From NCBI RefSeq assembly GCF_907164915.1, contig NC_061866.1, positions 28,103,905 to 28,167,904 of the forward strand: 64,000 nt of DNA. Reading direction: 5' to 3'. Position 1 is the stretch's first letter. Every line of letters begins with the position of its first letter. The notes beneath the pieces are model-generated. The model worked only from the letters and a program-made list of their open reading frames with translations. It was not told the origin of the DNA and searched no databases. Positions 22,857-38,500 of this stretch are shown here, piece by piece. Origin of the DNA: Impatiens glandulifera. Lineage: Eukaryota; Streptophyta; Magnoliopsida; Ericales; Balsaminaceae. The position numbers and the translations under genes were made by a program.

Positions 22857-25800
22857 TCAAATGCCGGTCACATTAAAGTCTCTACTTTAATAGATTTTAA
22901 TGTCTTCTAATTTTAATTTTTTTTATTTTACATCTTATTTATTTATATATTCAATTTTAAAATATTCAAGGAGAATCTAAGCCTAAATGTGTCTAATTTT
23001 GGTATCAAACTGTTTTTAAAAGCACATATTTATGTTATTGTAATGAGTTCTAGGTCTAAAATAAAAAAAATTCAAATATGTGTAAGTGTAAAGTAATGCT
23101 CGAAAAGGCTACATATAAAAAAAATTTGAAAATAAAATAAAATCCAAACAGATCTTTGTCCATAATATTTTTTTCTTTATGTTATAAATAATATTTTTTT
23201 GATGATTTATAATTTTTTTTTACTTTTAAAATTTTTTAAGGCAGTAAAATATACAAACATAAAAAAAAATATTCAAACTAAAATATCATAGAATTTACAA
23301 AATTTGGTGATTAGACCTTGAAACCAAAATATTGAAAGATTAACTATTATTTATAAAAAGATATATTTACAAACTTGTAGAAGCTTGCCAAGAGAAGAAG
23401 AATATTAAATTGAACAATTAAATAACACTTTTTTGTGTGAGAAGTTGCAAAATGTTAGAGATTTGTGTGAGAACATTACTATTAGGTCGTATAAAATAAT
23501 TTTTAAAGCAAAATAATATTTAAATAAAACAGAAAACAGAAAATAACAAAAAATAAAAACAGCCTATTAAAATGCTTAACAAACTCTTCACGAGATGTTA
23601 CATGTTTTTCAAGTAAAATGACGACTTAACGTAACCTTTGTTACACTCGTAATAAATGTTCTAAGTTTGAATATTTATAAAAAAATATTAAATCAATTAT
23701 AATTAGGGTTTATTCTTAAAGTCACCTGCTAAATTAATGACCATTTCTATTCCACCTTCAACTTCTTATTTGTCGTCAAGAGTTTGAGACATTTATAAAG
23801 TTTGATTATATAAAAGACAATATATTTATTTCCTAAAAAGTCCTCTATAACTTAAAAAAGTTAGAATCAAAGAATTATAATTTTGATTATAAATTTGTTA
23901 TGTATAAGACATATGACATAAGTGTGAAATGTTTTTGAATCATCATTATAATAAGGAATACAAAAAATAATTTGGCATAAACTCTTCATTCCCTCTTCTC
24001 TAATCCTTATCATTTAAGTCTTGAACTATATATAACAAGGAGGAATGGGATATGGGAAGTAGTATTGGCTCATTTTGCAATAGGACGAATCCATGCATAA
24101 TTCCATTTTTCATTACTTACTCCCCATAATTAATAATCCTTTATAATTTTCAATTTACTACCTCAAAAGATACTATTATTCTAGGAATATAATCTTAATT
24201 TTTAGAACCAAAAGAAAGTATTATAATAATTTAGTAATTATATCCCAAATGGATTCTAGTACTGAATCCAATAAAACATGTTTTAACATAAAGCTTGATT
24301 TTGCAGTTTAAAATTGGAAAAAAAAAATACATATCCCCGAACTTCCATTTCTTACCTAGTAGAGTATATATGATTCATCTCATTTTCAATATTTATTCTA
24401 AAAATAAAAAAGTTAAATAGCAACCTCTAATAATTTTTTTCTAATACGGCCCAATAAGATACAATTTTATCACCCAAATTGTAGTTTGGGCTCCAAATTG
24501 AACAATATTTTGGACGATGCTCAAATTTTCGGACATAGATAAATATTTGACCCATATTCTAATATATTATGTAATTTTAAGCCCATTATATATATTTGTG
24601 CTAAAAATGTTCTAACTATACCTAAAAACACTTTTATTAATTAGGTTTTTATGTTGTTGCGCCTATATAAGAAACCCTCTTTCTTTATTATTTTTATAAT
24701 ACTCTCATTCAACATTATTCTCAGTCTCTTATTTGTATTCATCCTTTTACATTGCGTTATCCATTGTTATGTTTTATAGCTCATTTTGTTTTTTACAATC
24801 TCAACCAAGTGTCTTATCTATCTAGTCTCGACATATTCGAGTAGAATTATATTTACGATATTATGTGATGGGGAAGTACAGATTTTTCTCCAGATGATCT
24901 ACTATGTTGGATCTCATTATTGAGAAATCCAAGCTACGAATATTTTGATCCATTTATATTACTTACTATTTTTCTTAAAATTGTTTCAATTATGTTTTCT
25001 TTAAAGATTTTCCACTTATTCAATTATCGTTTAAACGGTGATTCAAAATTTGTTCAAGATGATAGAGATCTATAAATATTTTATTTTAGCTCTTTATATT
25101 ATAATTTCAATATAATTTGAGATAACTGATTTTTATGTATAAAAAAGTTTCTCTTATTCTTATGTTGGGAGTTTATAATTACCACTCTAGTGCGTTTTTA
25201 AACATTATTTAATTTGTGTTTGTGATTAATTTTATTTCTATCCTTTGATTTAGTCTTGGTTTTGTACTTACATGATACGTCAAGAAACTGTATAACAAAA
25301 TCTCTAAATAGCTCGAGCCTTAACAAAACGATAAAAACATGTTACGGTGTAACAAGTTTTCAATAGTTTGATTACGACTGAGTAGTTTGAGAATTGTTGT
25401 ATTATTTTTTATAAATCATTGTAATATAAAATCAAGGCTACGTCAAAGGATAAACATAGATTGTGACATGAACACTTTTAAATCAATGTTAAAATGTTAG
25501 ATGAATCAAAATATTATTTATCTATTTAAGGATTTGAGGATTTTTAATATATGTATTCAATAGGGAGTCAGCTAATACTCATTGTATCATGTGTCGTCAT
25601 AAACCATTTTGAAGTTTTATCAATCCGCACATGTCACACTATATTTCTGAAGACCTTGCCAATAAATTGAGAATCAACTTCATCAACAATCTACAACAAT
25701 CTAAAGAGTTTCTATAACCCGTCCTTTTCATTTCAGACCCACTGACATGTATTCATTTCATTAATAATATCTATCGAACAAAAAATTATCATCAATTTTA

Positions 25801-26264
25801 TTTTAGACAAATTCTTTTTATATGTTTTTATTTTAATTTCTAATGTTTGGTGTCATCTTTATTTGGGACTTATATTTCTTTGTTCTCTCTTAATGTTTCA
25901 CACTTATGCAATCATTTATTGTTTATACAAAATTTGAAGATATATGGTTTTGAGATGGTTGTTGATATTTTATTACAATTTAACATCATTTTAAATTATA
26001 TATTCAAAATGGAGTGTAGATAACTCTCAATGGTAAAGCATAAAACTCACCATGGATATTTAGATTTTATTATTTATTTATTATTTTAATTATTTAACTC
26101 ATTTATAATAAATAATAATTAAATTATAATTTTTTAATTTCTTATTGTCTCTATTAATATTTTATTTTATTGGAAAGGAAAAGAATAATATCACATTCAA
26201 TAAATTGTGTAACACAAAAATTGAACTTCTTGAAAAAGTAATATTATAACTCGATAGTCGTGTC
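22857..26264. repeat. Satellite monomer, 3,408 bp
   Basis: A full monomer. A short deletion at 24660 removes the gctgttcagtaatct part, so gttgcgcc runs straight into TATATAAG at 24664-24671. Confidence 0.92.
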
Positions 26265-28609
26265 TCAAATGCCGGTCACATTAAAGTCTCTACTTTAATA
26301 GATTTTAATGTCTTCTAATTTAAATTTTTTTTATTTTACATCTTATTTATTTATATATTCAATTTTAAAATATTCAAGGAGAATCTAAGCCTAAATGTGT
26401 CTAATTTTGGTATCAAACTGTTTTTAAAAGCACACATTTATGTTATTGTAATGAGTTCTAGGTCTAAAATAAAAAAAATTCAAATATGTGTAAGTGTAAA
26501 GTAATGCTCGAAAAGACTACATATAAAAAAAATTTGAAAATAAAATAAAATCCAAACAGATCTTTGTCCATAATATTTTTTTCTTTATGTTATAAATAAT
26601 AATTTTTTGATGATTTATAATTTTTTTTTACTTTTAAAATTTTTTAAGGCAGTAAAATATACAAAAATAAAAAAAAATATTCAAACTAAAATATCATNNN
26701 NNNNNNNNNNNNNNNNNNNNNNNNNNNNNNNNNNNNNNNNNNNNNNNNNNNNNNNNNNNNNNNNNNNNNNNNNNNNNNNNNNNNNNNNNNNNNNNNNCCA
26801 AATTGTAGTTTGGGCTCCAAATTGAACAATATTTTGGACGATGCTCAAATTTTCGGACATAGATAAATATTCGACCCATATTCTAATATATTATGTAATT
26901 TTAAGCCCATTATATCAATTTGGGCTAAAAATCTTCTAACTATACCTTAAAACACTTTTATTAATTAGGGTTTCATGTTGCTGCGCCGTTGTTCAGTAAT
27001 CTATATCTCTATATAAAAAACCTCTTTCTTTATTATTTTTGTAATACTCTCATTCAACATTATTCTCAGTCTCTTATATGTATTCATCCTTTTACATAGT
27101 GTTATCCATTGTTATGTTTTATAGCTCATTTTGTTTTTTACAATCTCAACCAAGTGTCTTATCTATCTAGTCTCGACATATTCGAGTAGAATTATATTTA
27201 CGATATTATGTGATGTGGAAGTACTGATTTTTCCCCAGATGATCTACTATGTCGGATCTCATTATTGAGAAATCCAAGCTACGAATATTTTGATCCATTT
27301 ATATTACTTACTATTTTTCTTAAAATTGTTTCAATTATGTTTCTTTAAAGATTTTCCACTTATTCAATTATCGTTTAAACGGTGATTCAAAATTTGTTCA
27401 AGATGATAGAGATCTATAAATATTTTATTTTAGCTCTTTATATTATAATTCTAATATAATTTTAGATAACTGATTTTTATGTATAAAAAAGTTTCTCTTA
27501 TTCTTATGTTGGGAGTTTATAATTACCACTCTAGTGCGTTTTTAAACATTATTTAATTTGTGTTTGTGATTAATTTTATTTCTATCCTTTGATTTAGTCT
27601 TGGTTTTGTACTTACATGATACGTCAAGAAACTGTATAACAAAATCTCTAAATAGCTCGAGGCCTTAAAAAACGATAAAAACATGTTACGGTGTAACATG
27701 TTTTCAATAGTTTGATTACGACTGAGTTGTTTGAGAATTATTGTATTATTTTTGATAAATCATTGTAATATAAAATCAAGGCAATGTCAAAGGATAAACA
27801 TAGATTGTGACATGAACACTTTTAAATCAATGTTTAAATGTTAGATGAATCAAAATATTGTTTAACTATTTAAGGATTTGAGGATTTTTAATATATGTAT
27901 TCAATAGGGAGTCATCTAATACTCATTGTATCATGTGTCATCATAAGCCATTTTGAAGTTTTATTAATCCGCACATGTCACACTATATCTCCGAAGACCT
28001 TGCCAATAAATTGAGAATCAACTTCATCACCAATCTACAACAATTTAAAGAGTTTTTACAATCCGTCCTTTTCATTTCAGACCCACTGACATGTATTCAT
28101 TTCATTAATAATATCTATCGAACAAAAAATTATCATCAATTTTATTTTAGACAAATTCTTTTTATATGTTTCTATTACTAATTTCTAATGTTTGGTTTCA
28201 TCTTTATTTGGACTTATATTTCTTTGTTCTCTTTTAATGTTTCACACTTATGCAATCATTTATTGTTTATACAAAATTTGAAGATATATGGTTTTGAGAT
28301 GGTTGTTGATATTTTATTACAATTTAACTTCATTTTAAATTATATATTCAAAATGGAGTGTAGATAACTCTCAATGGTAAAGCATAAAACTCACCATGGA
28401 TATTTAGATTTTATTATTTATTTATTATTTTAATTATTTAACTTATTTATAATAAATAATAATTAATTTATAATTTTTTAATTTTTTATTGTCTCTATTA
28501 ATATTTTATTTTATTGCAAAAGGAAAAGAATAATATCACATTCAATAAATTGTGTAACACAAAAATTGAAATTCTTGAAAAAGTAATATTATAACTCGAT
28601 ATTCGTGTC
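26265..28609. repeat. Satellite monomer containing assembly gap
   Basis: The landmark spacing is 2,345 bp including 100 N. About 1.17 kb of monomer is missing across the gap, from atatcat to ccaaattgtag in phase. TATATAAA at 27010-27017 replaces TATATAAG. The telo-box TTAGGGTTT is at 26965-26973. The 68-codon SHYISEDL frame is open here (27975-28181). Confidence 0.88.
26698..26797. other. Assembly gap, exactly 100 N
   Basis: One hundred N in a row is a conventional placeholder for a gap of unknown size. The flanking phases imply about 1.17 kb missing if a single monomer spans it, or that plus whole monomers if copies were collapsed. The two frames that run through the N are artefacts. Confidence 0.98.
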
Positions 28610-31600
28610 TCAAATGCCGGTCACATTAAAGTCTCTACTTTAATAGATTTTAATGTCTTATAATTTAAAAAAAAATTATTTTACATCTTATTTATTTATA
28701 TATTCAATTTTAAAATATTCAAGGAGAATCTAAGCCTAAATGTGTCTAATTTTGGTATATACTGTTTTTAAAAGCACACATTTATGTTATTGTCATGGGT
28801 TCTAGGTCTAAAATAAAAAAAAAAAATGCAAATATGTGTAAGTGTTGAGTAATGCTCGAAAAGGCTACATATAAAAAAAATTTGAAAATAAAATAAAATC
28901 CATACAAATCTTTGTCCATAATATTTTTTTCTTTATGTTATAATTAATATTTTTTGATGATTTATAAATTTTTTTATACTTTTAAAATTTTTTAAGGCAG
29001 TAAAATATACAAAAATAAAAAAAAATATATTCAAACTAAAATATCATAGAATTTACAAAATTTGTGATTAGACCTTGAAACCAAAATATTGAAAGTTTAA
29101 CTATTATTTATCAAAAGATATTTACAAACTTGTAGAAGCTTGCCAAGAGAAGAAAAATATTAAATTGAACAATTAAAGAACACTTTTTTTTGGTGAGAAC
29201 TTGAAAAATGTTAAGATATTTGTGTGAGAACATTACTATTAGGTCGTACAAATTATTTTTAAAGCAAAATAATATTTAAATAAAACAGAAAACGAAAAAT
29301 GACAAAAAAACAAAAACAGCCTATTAAAGTGCTTAACAAACTCTTCACGAGATGTAACATGTTTCTCAAGTAAAATAACGACTTAACGTAACCTTTGTTA
29401 CATTCGTAATAAATGTTCTATGTTTGAGTATTTATAAAAAAATATTAAATCAATTATAATTTGGGTTTATTCTTAAAGTCACCTGCTAAATTAATGACCA
29501 TTTCTATTCCATCTTCAAATTCTTATTTGTCGTCCAGAGTTTGAGACATTTATAAAGTTTGATTATATAAAAGACAATATATTAATTTTCTAAAAAGTCT
29601 TCCATAACTTAAAAAAGTTAGAATCAAAGAAATATAATTTTGATTATAAATTTGTTATGTATAAGACTTATGATATAAGTATGACATGTTTTTGAATCAT
29701 CATTATAATATGGAATACAAAAAATAATTTGGCATAAACTCTTAATTCCCTCTTCTCTAATCCTTATCATTTAAGTCTTGAACTATATATAACAAGGAGG
29801 AATGGGATATAGGAAGTAGTATTGGCCCATTCTGCGATAGGACGAATCCTTGCATAATTCCATTTTTCATTACTTACTCCCTATAATTAATAATTCTTTA
29901 TAATTTTTAATTTACTACCTCAAAAGATACTATTATTCTAGGAATATAATCTTAATTTTTATAACCAAAAGAAAGTATTACAATAATTTAGAAATTATAT
30001 CCCAAATGGATTCTAGTACTGAATCCAATAAAACATGTTTTACCGTAAAGCTTGATTTTGCAGTTTAAAATTGGAAAAAAAATCATATCCCCGAAGTTCA
30101 TTTACTAGGTAAAACTTGATTTTGCAGTTTAAAATTGGAAAAAAAATCATATCCCCGAAGTTCATTTCTTACCTAGTAGAGTTATAATTGATTCATCTCA
30201 TTTTCAATAATATTGTCTAAAAATAAAAGTTTTAAATAGCAACCTCTAATAATTTTTTTCTAATACGGCCCAATAAGATACAATTCTATCACACAAATTG
30301 TAGTTTGGGCTCCAAATTGAATAATATTTTCGACGATGCTCAAATTTTCTGACATAGATAAATATTCGACCCATATTCTAATATATTATGTAATTTTAAG
30401 CCCATTATATCAATTTGGGCTAAAAATATTCTAACTATACCTAAAAACACTTTTATTAATTAGGTTTTCATGTTGCTGCGCCGCTGTTCAGTAATCTATA
30501 TCTCTATATAAGAAACCATCTTTCTTTATTGTTTTTATAATACTCTCATTCAACATTATTCTCAGTCTCTTATTTGTATTCATCCTTTTATATGGCGTTA
30601 TCCATTGTTATGTTTTATAGCTCATTTTGTTTTTTACAATCTCAACCAAGTGTCTTATCTATCTATTCTCGACATATTCTAGTAGAATTATATTTACGAT
30701 ATTATGTGATGGGGAAGTACTGATTTTTCTCCAGATGATCTACTATGTCGGATCTCATTATTGAGAAATCCAAGCTACGAATATTTTGATCCATTTATAT
30801 TACTTACTATTTTTCTTAAAATTGTTTCAATTATGTTTTTTTTAAGATTTTCCACATATTCAATTATCGTTTAAACGGTGATTCAAAATTTGTTCAAGAT
30901 GATAGAGATCTATAAATATTTTATTTTACCTCTTTATATTATAATTCCAATATAATTTGAGATAACTGATGATTATTTTTATGTATTAAAAAGTTTGGCT
31001 TATTCTTATGTTGGAAGTTTATAATTACCACTCTAGTGCATTTTTAAACATTATTTAATTTGTGTTTGTGATTAATTTTATTTCTATCCTTTGATTTAGT
31101 CTTGGTTTTGTACTTACATGATATGTCAAGAAACTGTATAACAAAATCTCTAAATAGCTCGAGCCTTAAAAAACGATAAAAACATGTTACGGTGTAACAT
31201 GTTTTCAATAGTTTGATTACGACTGAGTTGTTTGAGAATTGTTGTATTATTTTTGATAAATCATTGTAATATAAAATCAAGGATACGTCAAAGGATAAAC
31301 ATAGATTGTGACATGAACACTTTTAAATCAATTGTTAAAATGTTAGATGAATCAAAATATTGTTTAACTATTTAAGGATTTGAGGATTTTTAATATATGT
31401 ATCCAATAGGGAGTCAGCTAATACTCATTGTATCATGTGTCGTCATAAACCATTTTGAAGTTTTATCAATCCGCACATGTCACACTATATCTCCGAAGAC
31501 CTTGCCAATAAATTGAGAATCAACTTCATCAACAATCTACAACAATCTAAAGAGTTTCTATAACCCTTCCTTTTCATTTCAGACCCACTGACATGTATTC

Positions 31601-32110
31601 ATTTCATTAATAATATCTATCGAACAAAAAATTATCATCAATTTTATTTTAGACAAATTCTTTTTATATGTTTTTATTTTAATTTCTAATGTTTGGTGTC
31701 ATCTTTATTTGGGACTTATATTTCTTTTTTCTCTCTTAATGTTTCACACTTATGCAATCATTTATTGTTTATACAAAATTTGAAGATATATGGTTTTGAG
31801 ATGGTTGTTGATATTTTATTAAAATTTAACTTCATTTTAAATTATATATTCAAAATGGAGTGTTGATAACTCTCAATGGTAAAGCATAAAACTCACCATG
31901 GATATTTAGATTTTATTATTTATTTATTATTTTAATTATTTAACTCATTTATAATAAATAATAATTAAATTATAATTTTTTAATTTCTTATTGTCTCTAT
32001 TAATATTTTATTTTATTGGAAAGGAAAAGAATAATATCACATTCAATAAATTGTGTAACACAAAAATTGAACTTCTTGAAAAAGTAATATTATAACTCGA
32101 TAGTCGTGTC
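28610..32110. repeat. Satellite monomer, 3,501 bp, with 64-bp duplication
   Basis: A full monomer with a tandem duplication of period 64 near 30051-30167. The part before about 30100 closely matches 55857-57330. TATATAAG is at 30505-30512. Confidence 0.92.
30051..30177. repeat. 64-bp tandem duplication with inverted spacer
   Basis: cttgattttgcagtttaaaa starts at 30051 and again at 30115. The spacer actaggtaa (30104-30112) is the exact reverse complement of ttacctagt at 30169-30177, so the joint looks copied from the opposite strand. It is not present in the related monomer at 57,300. Confidence 0.88.
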
Positions 32111-35100
32111 TCAAATGCCGGTCACATTAAAGACTCTACTTTAATAAATTTTAATGTCTTCTAATTTAAAATTTTTTTATTTTACATCTTATTTATTTAT
32201 ATATTCAATTTTAAAATATTCAAGGAGAATCTAAGCCTAAATGTGTCTAATTTTGGTATCAAACTGTTTTTAAAAGCACACATTTATGTTATTGTAATGA
32301 GTTCTAGGTCTAAAATAAAAAAAATTCAAATATGTGTAAGTGTAAAGTAATGCTCGAAAAGGCTACATATAAAAAAAATTTGAAAATAAAATAAAATCCA
32401 AACAGATCTTTGTCCATAATATTTTTTTCTTTATGTTATAAATAATATTTTTTGATGATTTATAATTTTTTTTTACTTTTAAAATTTTTTAAGGCAGTAA
32501 AATATACAAAAATAAAAAAAAAATATTGAAACTAAAATATCATAGAATTTACAAAATTTGGTGATTAGACCTTGAAACCAAAATATTGAAAGATTAACTA
32601 TTATTTATCAAAAGATATATTTACAAACTTGTAGAAGCTTGCCAAGAGAAGAAGAATATTAAATTGAACAATTAAATAACACTTTTTTGTGTAAGAAGTT
32701 GCAAAATGTTAGAGATTTGTGTGAGAACATTACTATTAGGTCGTATAAAATAATTTTTAAAGCAAAATAATATTTAAATAAAACAGAAAACGGAAAATAA
32801 CAAAAAATAAAAACAGCCTATTAAAGTGCTTAACAAACTCTTCACGAGATGTTACATGTTTCTCAAGTAAAATGACGACTTAACGTAACCTTTGTTACAC
32901 TCGTAATAAATATTCTAAGTTTGAATATTTATAAAAAAAATATTAAATCAATTATAATTAGGGTTTATTCTTAAAGTCACCTGCTAAATTAATGACCATT
33001 TCTATTCCACCTTCAACTTCTTATTTGTCGTCAAGAGTTTGAGACATTTATAAAGTTTGATTATATAAAAGACAATATATTTATTTCCTAAAAAGTCCTC
33101 TATAACTTAAAAAAGTTAGAATCAAAGAAATATAATTTTGATTATAAATTTGTTATGTATAAGACATATGACATAAGTGTGAAATGTTTTTGAATCATCA
33201 TTATAATAAGGAATACAAAAAATAATTTGGCATAAACTCTTCATTCCCTCTTCTCTAATCCTTATCATTTAAGTCTTGAACTATATATAACAAGGAAGAA
33301 TGGGATATGGGAAGTAGTATTGGCTCATTCTACAATAGGACGAATCCATGCATAATTCCATTTTTCATTACTTACTCCCCATAATTAATAATCCTTTATA
33401 ATTTTCAATTTACTACCTCAAAAGATACTATTATTCTAAGAATATAATCTTAATTTTTAGAACCAAAAGAAAGTATTATAATAATTTAGTAATTATATCC
33501 CAAATGGATTCTAGTACTGAATCCAATAAAACATGTTTTACCATAAAGCTTGATTTTGCAGTTTAAAATTGAAAAAAAAAATACATATCCCCGAAGTTCC
33601 ATTTCTTACCTAGTAGAGTTATATATGATTCATCTCATTTTCAATATTTAGTCTAAAAATAAAAAATTTAAATAGCAACCTCTAATAATTTTTTTCTAAT
33701 ACGGCCCAATAAGATACAATTCTATCACCCAAATTGTAGTTTTGGCTCCAAATTGAACAATATTTTGGACGATGCTCAAATTTTCGGACATAGATAAATA
33801 TTCAACCCATATTCTAATATATTATGTAATTTTAAGCCCATTATATCAATTTGGGCAAAAAATCTTCTAACTATACCTTAAAACACTTTTATTAATTAGG
33901 GTTTCATGTTGCTGCGCCGCTGTTCAGTAATCTATATCTCTATATAAGAAAACCTCTTTCTTTATTGTTTTTGTAATACTCTCATTCAACATTATTCTCA
34001 GTCTCTTATATGTATTCATCCTTTTACATGGCGTTATCCATTGTTATGTTTTATAGCTCATTTTGTTTTTTATAATCTCAACCAAGTGTCTTATCTATCT
34101 AGTCTCGACATATTCGAGTAGAATTATATTTACGATATTATGTGATGGGGAAGTACTGATTTTTCTCCAGATGATCTACTATGTCGGATCTCATTATTGA
34201 GAAATCCAAGCTACGAATATTTTGATCCATTTATATTACTTACTATTTTTCTTAAAATTGTTTCATTTATGTTTTCTTTAAAGATTTTCCACTTATTCAA
34301 TTATCGTTTAAACGGTGATTCAAAATTTCTTCAAGATGATAGAGATCTATAAATATTTTATTTTAGCTCTTTATATTATAATTCTAATATAATTTGAGAT
34401 AACTGATTTTTATGTATAAAAAAGTTTCTCTTATTCTTATGTTGGGAGTTTATAATTACCACTCTAGTGCGTTTTTAAACATTATTTAATTTGTGTTTGT
34501 GATTAATTTTATTTCTATCCTTTGATTTAGTCTTGGTTTTGTACTTACATGATACGTCAAGAAACTGTATAACAAAATCTCTAAATAGCTCGAGCCTTAA
34601 CAAAACGATGAAAACATGTTACGGTGTAACAAGTTTTCAATAGTTTGATTACGACTGAGTTGTTTGAGAATTGTTGTATTATTTTTGATAAATCATTGTA
34701 ATATAAAATCAAGGCTACGTCAAAGGATAAACATAGATTGTGACATTAACACTTTTAAATCAATGTTAAAATGTTAGATGAATCAAAATATTGTTTAACT
34801 ATTTAAGGATTTGAGGATTTTTAATATATGTATTCAATAGGGAGTCAGTTAATACTCATTGTATCATGTGGCGTCATAAGCCATTTTGAAGTTTTATCAA
34901 TCCGCACATGTCACACTATATCTCTGTAGACCTTGCCAATAAATTGAGAATCAACTTCATCAACAATCTACAACAATCTGAAGAGTTTCTATAACCCGTC
35001 CTTTTCATTTAAGACCCACTAACATGTATTCATTTCATTAATAATATCTATCGAACAAAAAATTATCATCAATTTTATTTTGGACAAATTCTTTTATATG

Positions 35101-35537
35101 TTTTTATTTCTAATTTCTAATGTTTGGTGTCATCTTTAATTACGACTTATATTTCTTTGTTCTCTCTTAATGTTTCACACTTATGCAATCATTTATTGTT
35201 TATACAAAATTTGAAGATATATAGTTTTGAGATGGTTGTTGATATTTTATTACAATTTAACTTCATTTTAAATTATATATTCAAAATGGAGTGTAGATAA
35301 CTCTCAATGGTAAAGCATAAAACTCACCATGGATATTTAGATTTTATTATTTATTATTTTAATTATTTAACTCATTTATAATAAATAATAATTAATTTAT
35401 AATTTTTTAATTTCTTATTGTCTCTATTAATATTTTATTTTATTGGAAAGGAAAAGAATAATATCACATTCAATAAATTGTGTAACACAAAAATTGAACT
35501 TCTTGAAAAAGTAATATTATAACTCGATAGTCGTGTC
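32111..35537. repeat. Satellite monomer, 3,427 bp
   Basis: A full monomer without genes. Telo-box TTAGGGTTT is at 33896-33904 and TATATAAG at 33941-33948. Confidence 0.93.
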
Positions 35538-38500
35538 TCTAATGCCAGTCACATTAAAGTCTCTACTTTAATAGATTTTAATGTCTTCAAATTTAAAATT
35601 TTTTTATTTTACATCTTATTTATTTATATATTCAATTTTAAAATATTCAAGGAGAATCTAAGCCTAAATGTGTCTAATTTTGGTATCAAACTGTTTTTAA
35701 AAGCACACATTTATGTTATTGTAATGGGTTCTAGGTCTAAAATAAAAAAAATGCAAATATGTGTAAATGTAAAGTAATGCTCGAAAAGGCTACATATAAA
35801 AAAAATTTGAAAATAAATAAAATCCAAACAGATCTTTGTACATAAATTTTTTTTCTTTATGTTATAAATAATATTTTTTGATGATTTATAATTTGTTTTT
35901 AGTTTTAAAATTTTTTAGGGCAGTAAAATATACAAAAAAAAAAAAATATTCAAACTAAAATATCATAGAATTTACAAAATTTGGTGATTAGACCTTGAAA
36001 CTAAAATATTGAATGTTTAACTATTATTTATCAAAAGATATTTATAAACTTGTAGAAACTTGCCAAGAGAAGAAGAAAATTAAATTGAAAAATTAAATAA
36101 CACTTTTTTGTGTGAGAACTTGCAAAATGTTAGAGATTTGTGTGAGAACATTACTATTAGGTCGTACAAATTATTTTTAAAGCAAAATAATATTTAAATA
36201 AAACAGAAAACGGAAAATAACAAAAAACAAAAACAGCCTATTAAAGTGCTTAACAAACTCTTCACGAGATGTTACATGTTTCTCAAGTAAAATGACGACT
36301 TAACGTAACCTTTGTTACACTCGTAATAAATGTTCTAAGTTTGAATATTTATAAAAAAAATATTAAATCAATTATAATAATTAGGGTTTATTCTTAAAGT
36401 CACCTACTAAATTAATGACTTTTCTATTCCACCTTCAACTTCTTATTTGTCGTTAAGAGTTTGAGACATTTATAAAGTTTGATTATATAAAAGACAATAT
36501 ATTTATTTCCTAAAAAGTCCTCTATAACTAAAAAAAAGTTAGAATCAAAGAAATATAATTTTGATTATAAATTTGTTATGTATAAGACATATGACATAAG
36601 TGTGAAATGTTTTTGAATATCATTATAATAAGGAATACAAAAAATAATTTGGCATAAACTCTTCATTCCCTCTTCTCTAATCCTTATAATTTAAGTCTTG
36701 AACTATATATAACAAGGAGGAATGGGATATGGGAAGTAGTATTGGCTCATTCTCCAATAGGACGAATCCATGCATAATTCCATTTTTCATTACTTACTCC
36801 CCATAATTAATAATCCTTTATAATTTTCAATTTACTACCTCAAAAGATACTATTATTCTAGGAATATAATCTTAATTTTTAGAACCAAAAAGAAAGTATT
36901 ATAATTATTTAGTAATTATATCCCAAATAGATTCTAGTACTGAATCCAATAAAACATGTTTTACCATAAAGCTTGATTTTGCAGTTTAAAATTAGAAGAA
37001 AAAAAATACATATCCCCGAAGTTCCATTTCTTACCTAGTAGAGTTATATATGATTCATCTCATTTTCAATATTTAGTCTAAAAATAAAAAATTTAAATAG
37101 CAACCTCTAATAATTTTTTTCTAATACGGCCCAATAAGATACAATTCCATCACCCAAATTGTAGTTTGGGCTCCAAATTGAACAATATTTTGGACGATGC
37201 TCAAATTTTCGGACATAGATAAATGTTCAACCCATATTCTAATATATTATGTAATTTTAAGCCCATTATATCAATTTGGGATAAAAATCTTCTAACTATA
37301 CCTTAAAACACTTTTATTAATTAGGGTTTCATGTTGCTGCGCCGCTGTAATCTATATCTCTATATAAGAAAACCTCTTTCTTTATTGTTTTTGTAATACT
37401 CTCATTCAACATTATTTTCAGTCTCTTATATGTTTTCATCCTTTTACATGGCATTATCCATTGTTATGTTTTATAGCTCATTTTGTTTTTTATAATCTCA
37501 ACCAAGTGTCTTATCTATCTAGTCTCGACATATTCGAGTAGAATTATATTTACGATATTATGTGATGGGGAAGTACTGATTTTTCTCTAGATGATCTACC
37601 ATGTCCGATCTCATTATTGAGAAATCCAAGCTACAAATATTTTGATCCATTTATATTACTTACTATTTTTCTTAAAATTGTTTCAATTATGTTTTCTTTA
37701 AAGATTTTCCACTTATTCAATTATCGTTTAAACGGTGATTCAAAATTTGTTCAAGATGATAGAGATCTATAAATATTTTATTTTAGCTGTTTATATTATA
37801 ATTCTAATATAATTTGAGATAACTGATTTTTATGTATAAAAAAGTTTCTCTTATTCTTATGTTGGGAGTTTATAATTACCACTCTAGTGCGTTTTTAAAT
37901 ATTATTTAATTTATGTTTGTGATTAATTTTATTTCTATCCTTTGATTTAGTCTTGGTTTTGTACTTACATGATACGTCAAGAAAATGTATAACAAAATAT
38001 CTAAATAGCTCGAGCCTTAACAAAACGATAAAAACATGTTACGGTGTAACAAGTTTTCAATAGTTTGATTACGACTGAGTTGTTTGAGAATTGTTGTATT
38101 ATTTTTGATAAATCATTGTAATATAAAATCAAGGCTACGTCAAAGGATAAACATAGATTGTGACATGAACACTTTTAAATCAATGTTAAAATGTTAGATG
38201 AATCAAAATATTGTTTAACTATTTAAGGATTTGAGGATTTTTAATATATGTATTCAATAGGGAGTCAGCTAATACTCATTGTATCATGTGTCGTCATAAG
38301 CCATTTTGAAGTTTTATCAATCCGCACATGTCACACTATATCTCCGAAGACCTTGCCAATAAATTGAGAATGAACTTCATCAACAATCTACCACAATCTA
38401 AAGTGTTTCTATAACCCGTACTTTTCATTTCAGACCCACTGACATGTATTCATTTCATTAATAATATCTATCGAACAAAAAATTATCATCAATTTTATTT

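Noticed and set aside
26607..26879. Two frames running across the N gap
   Set aside because: They are open only because N cannot encode a stop.
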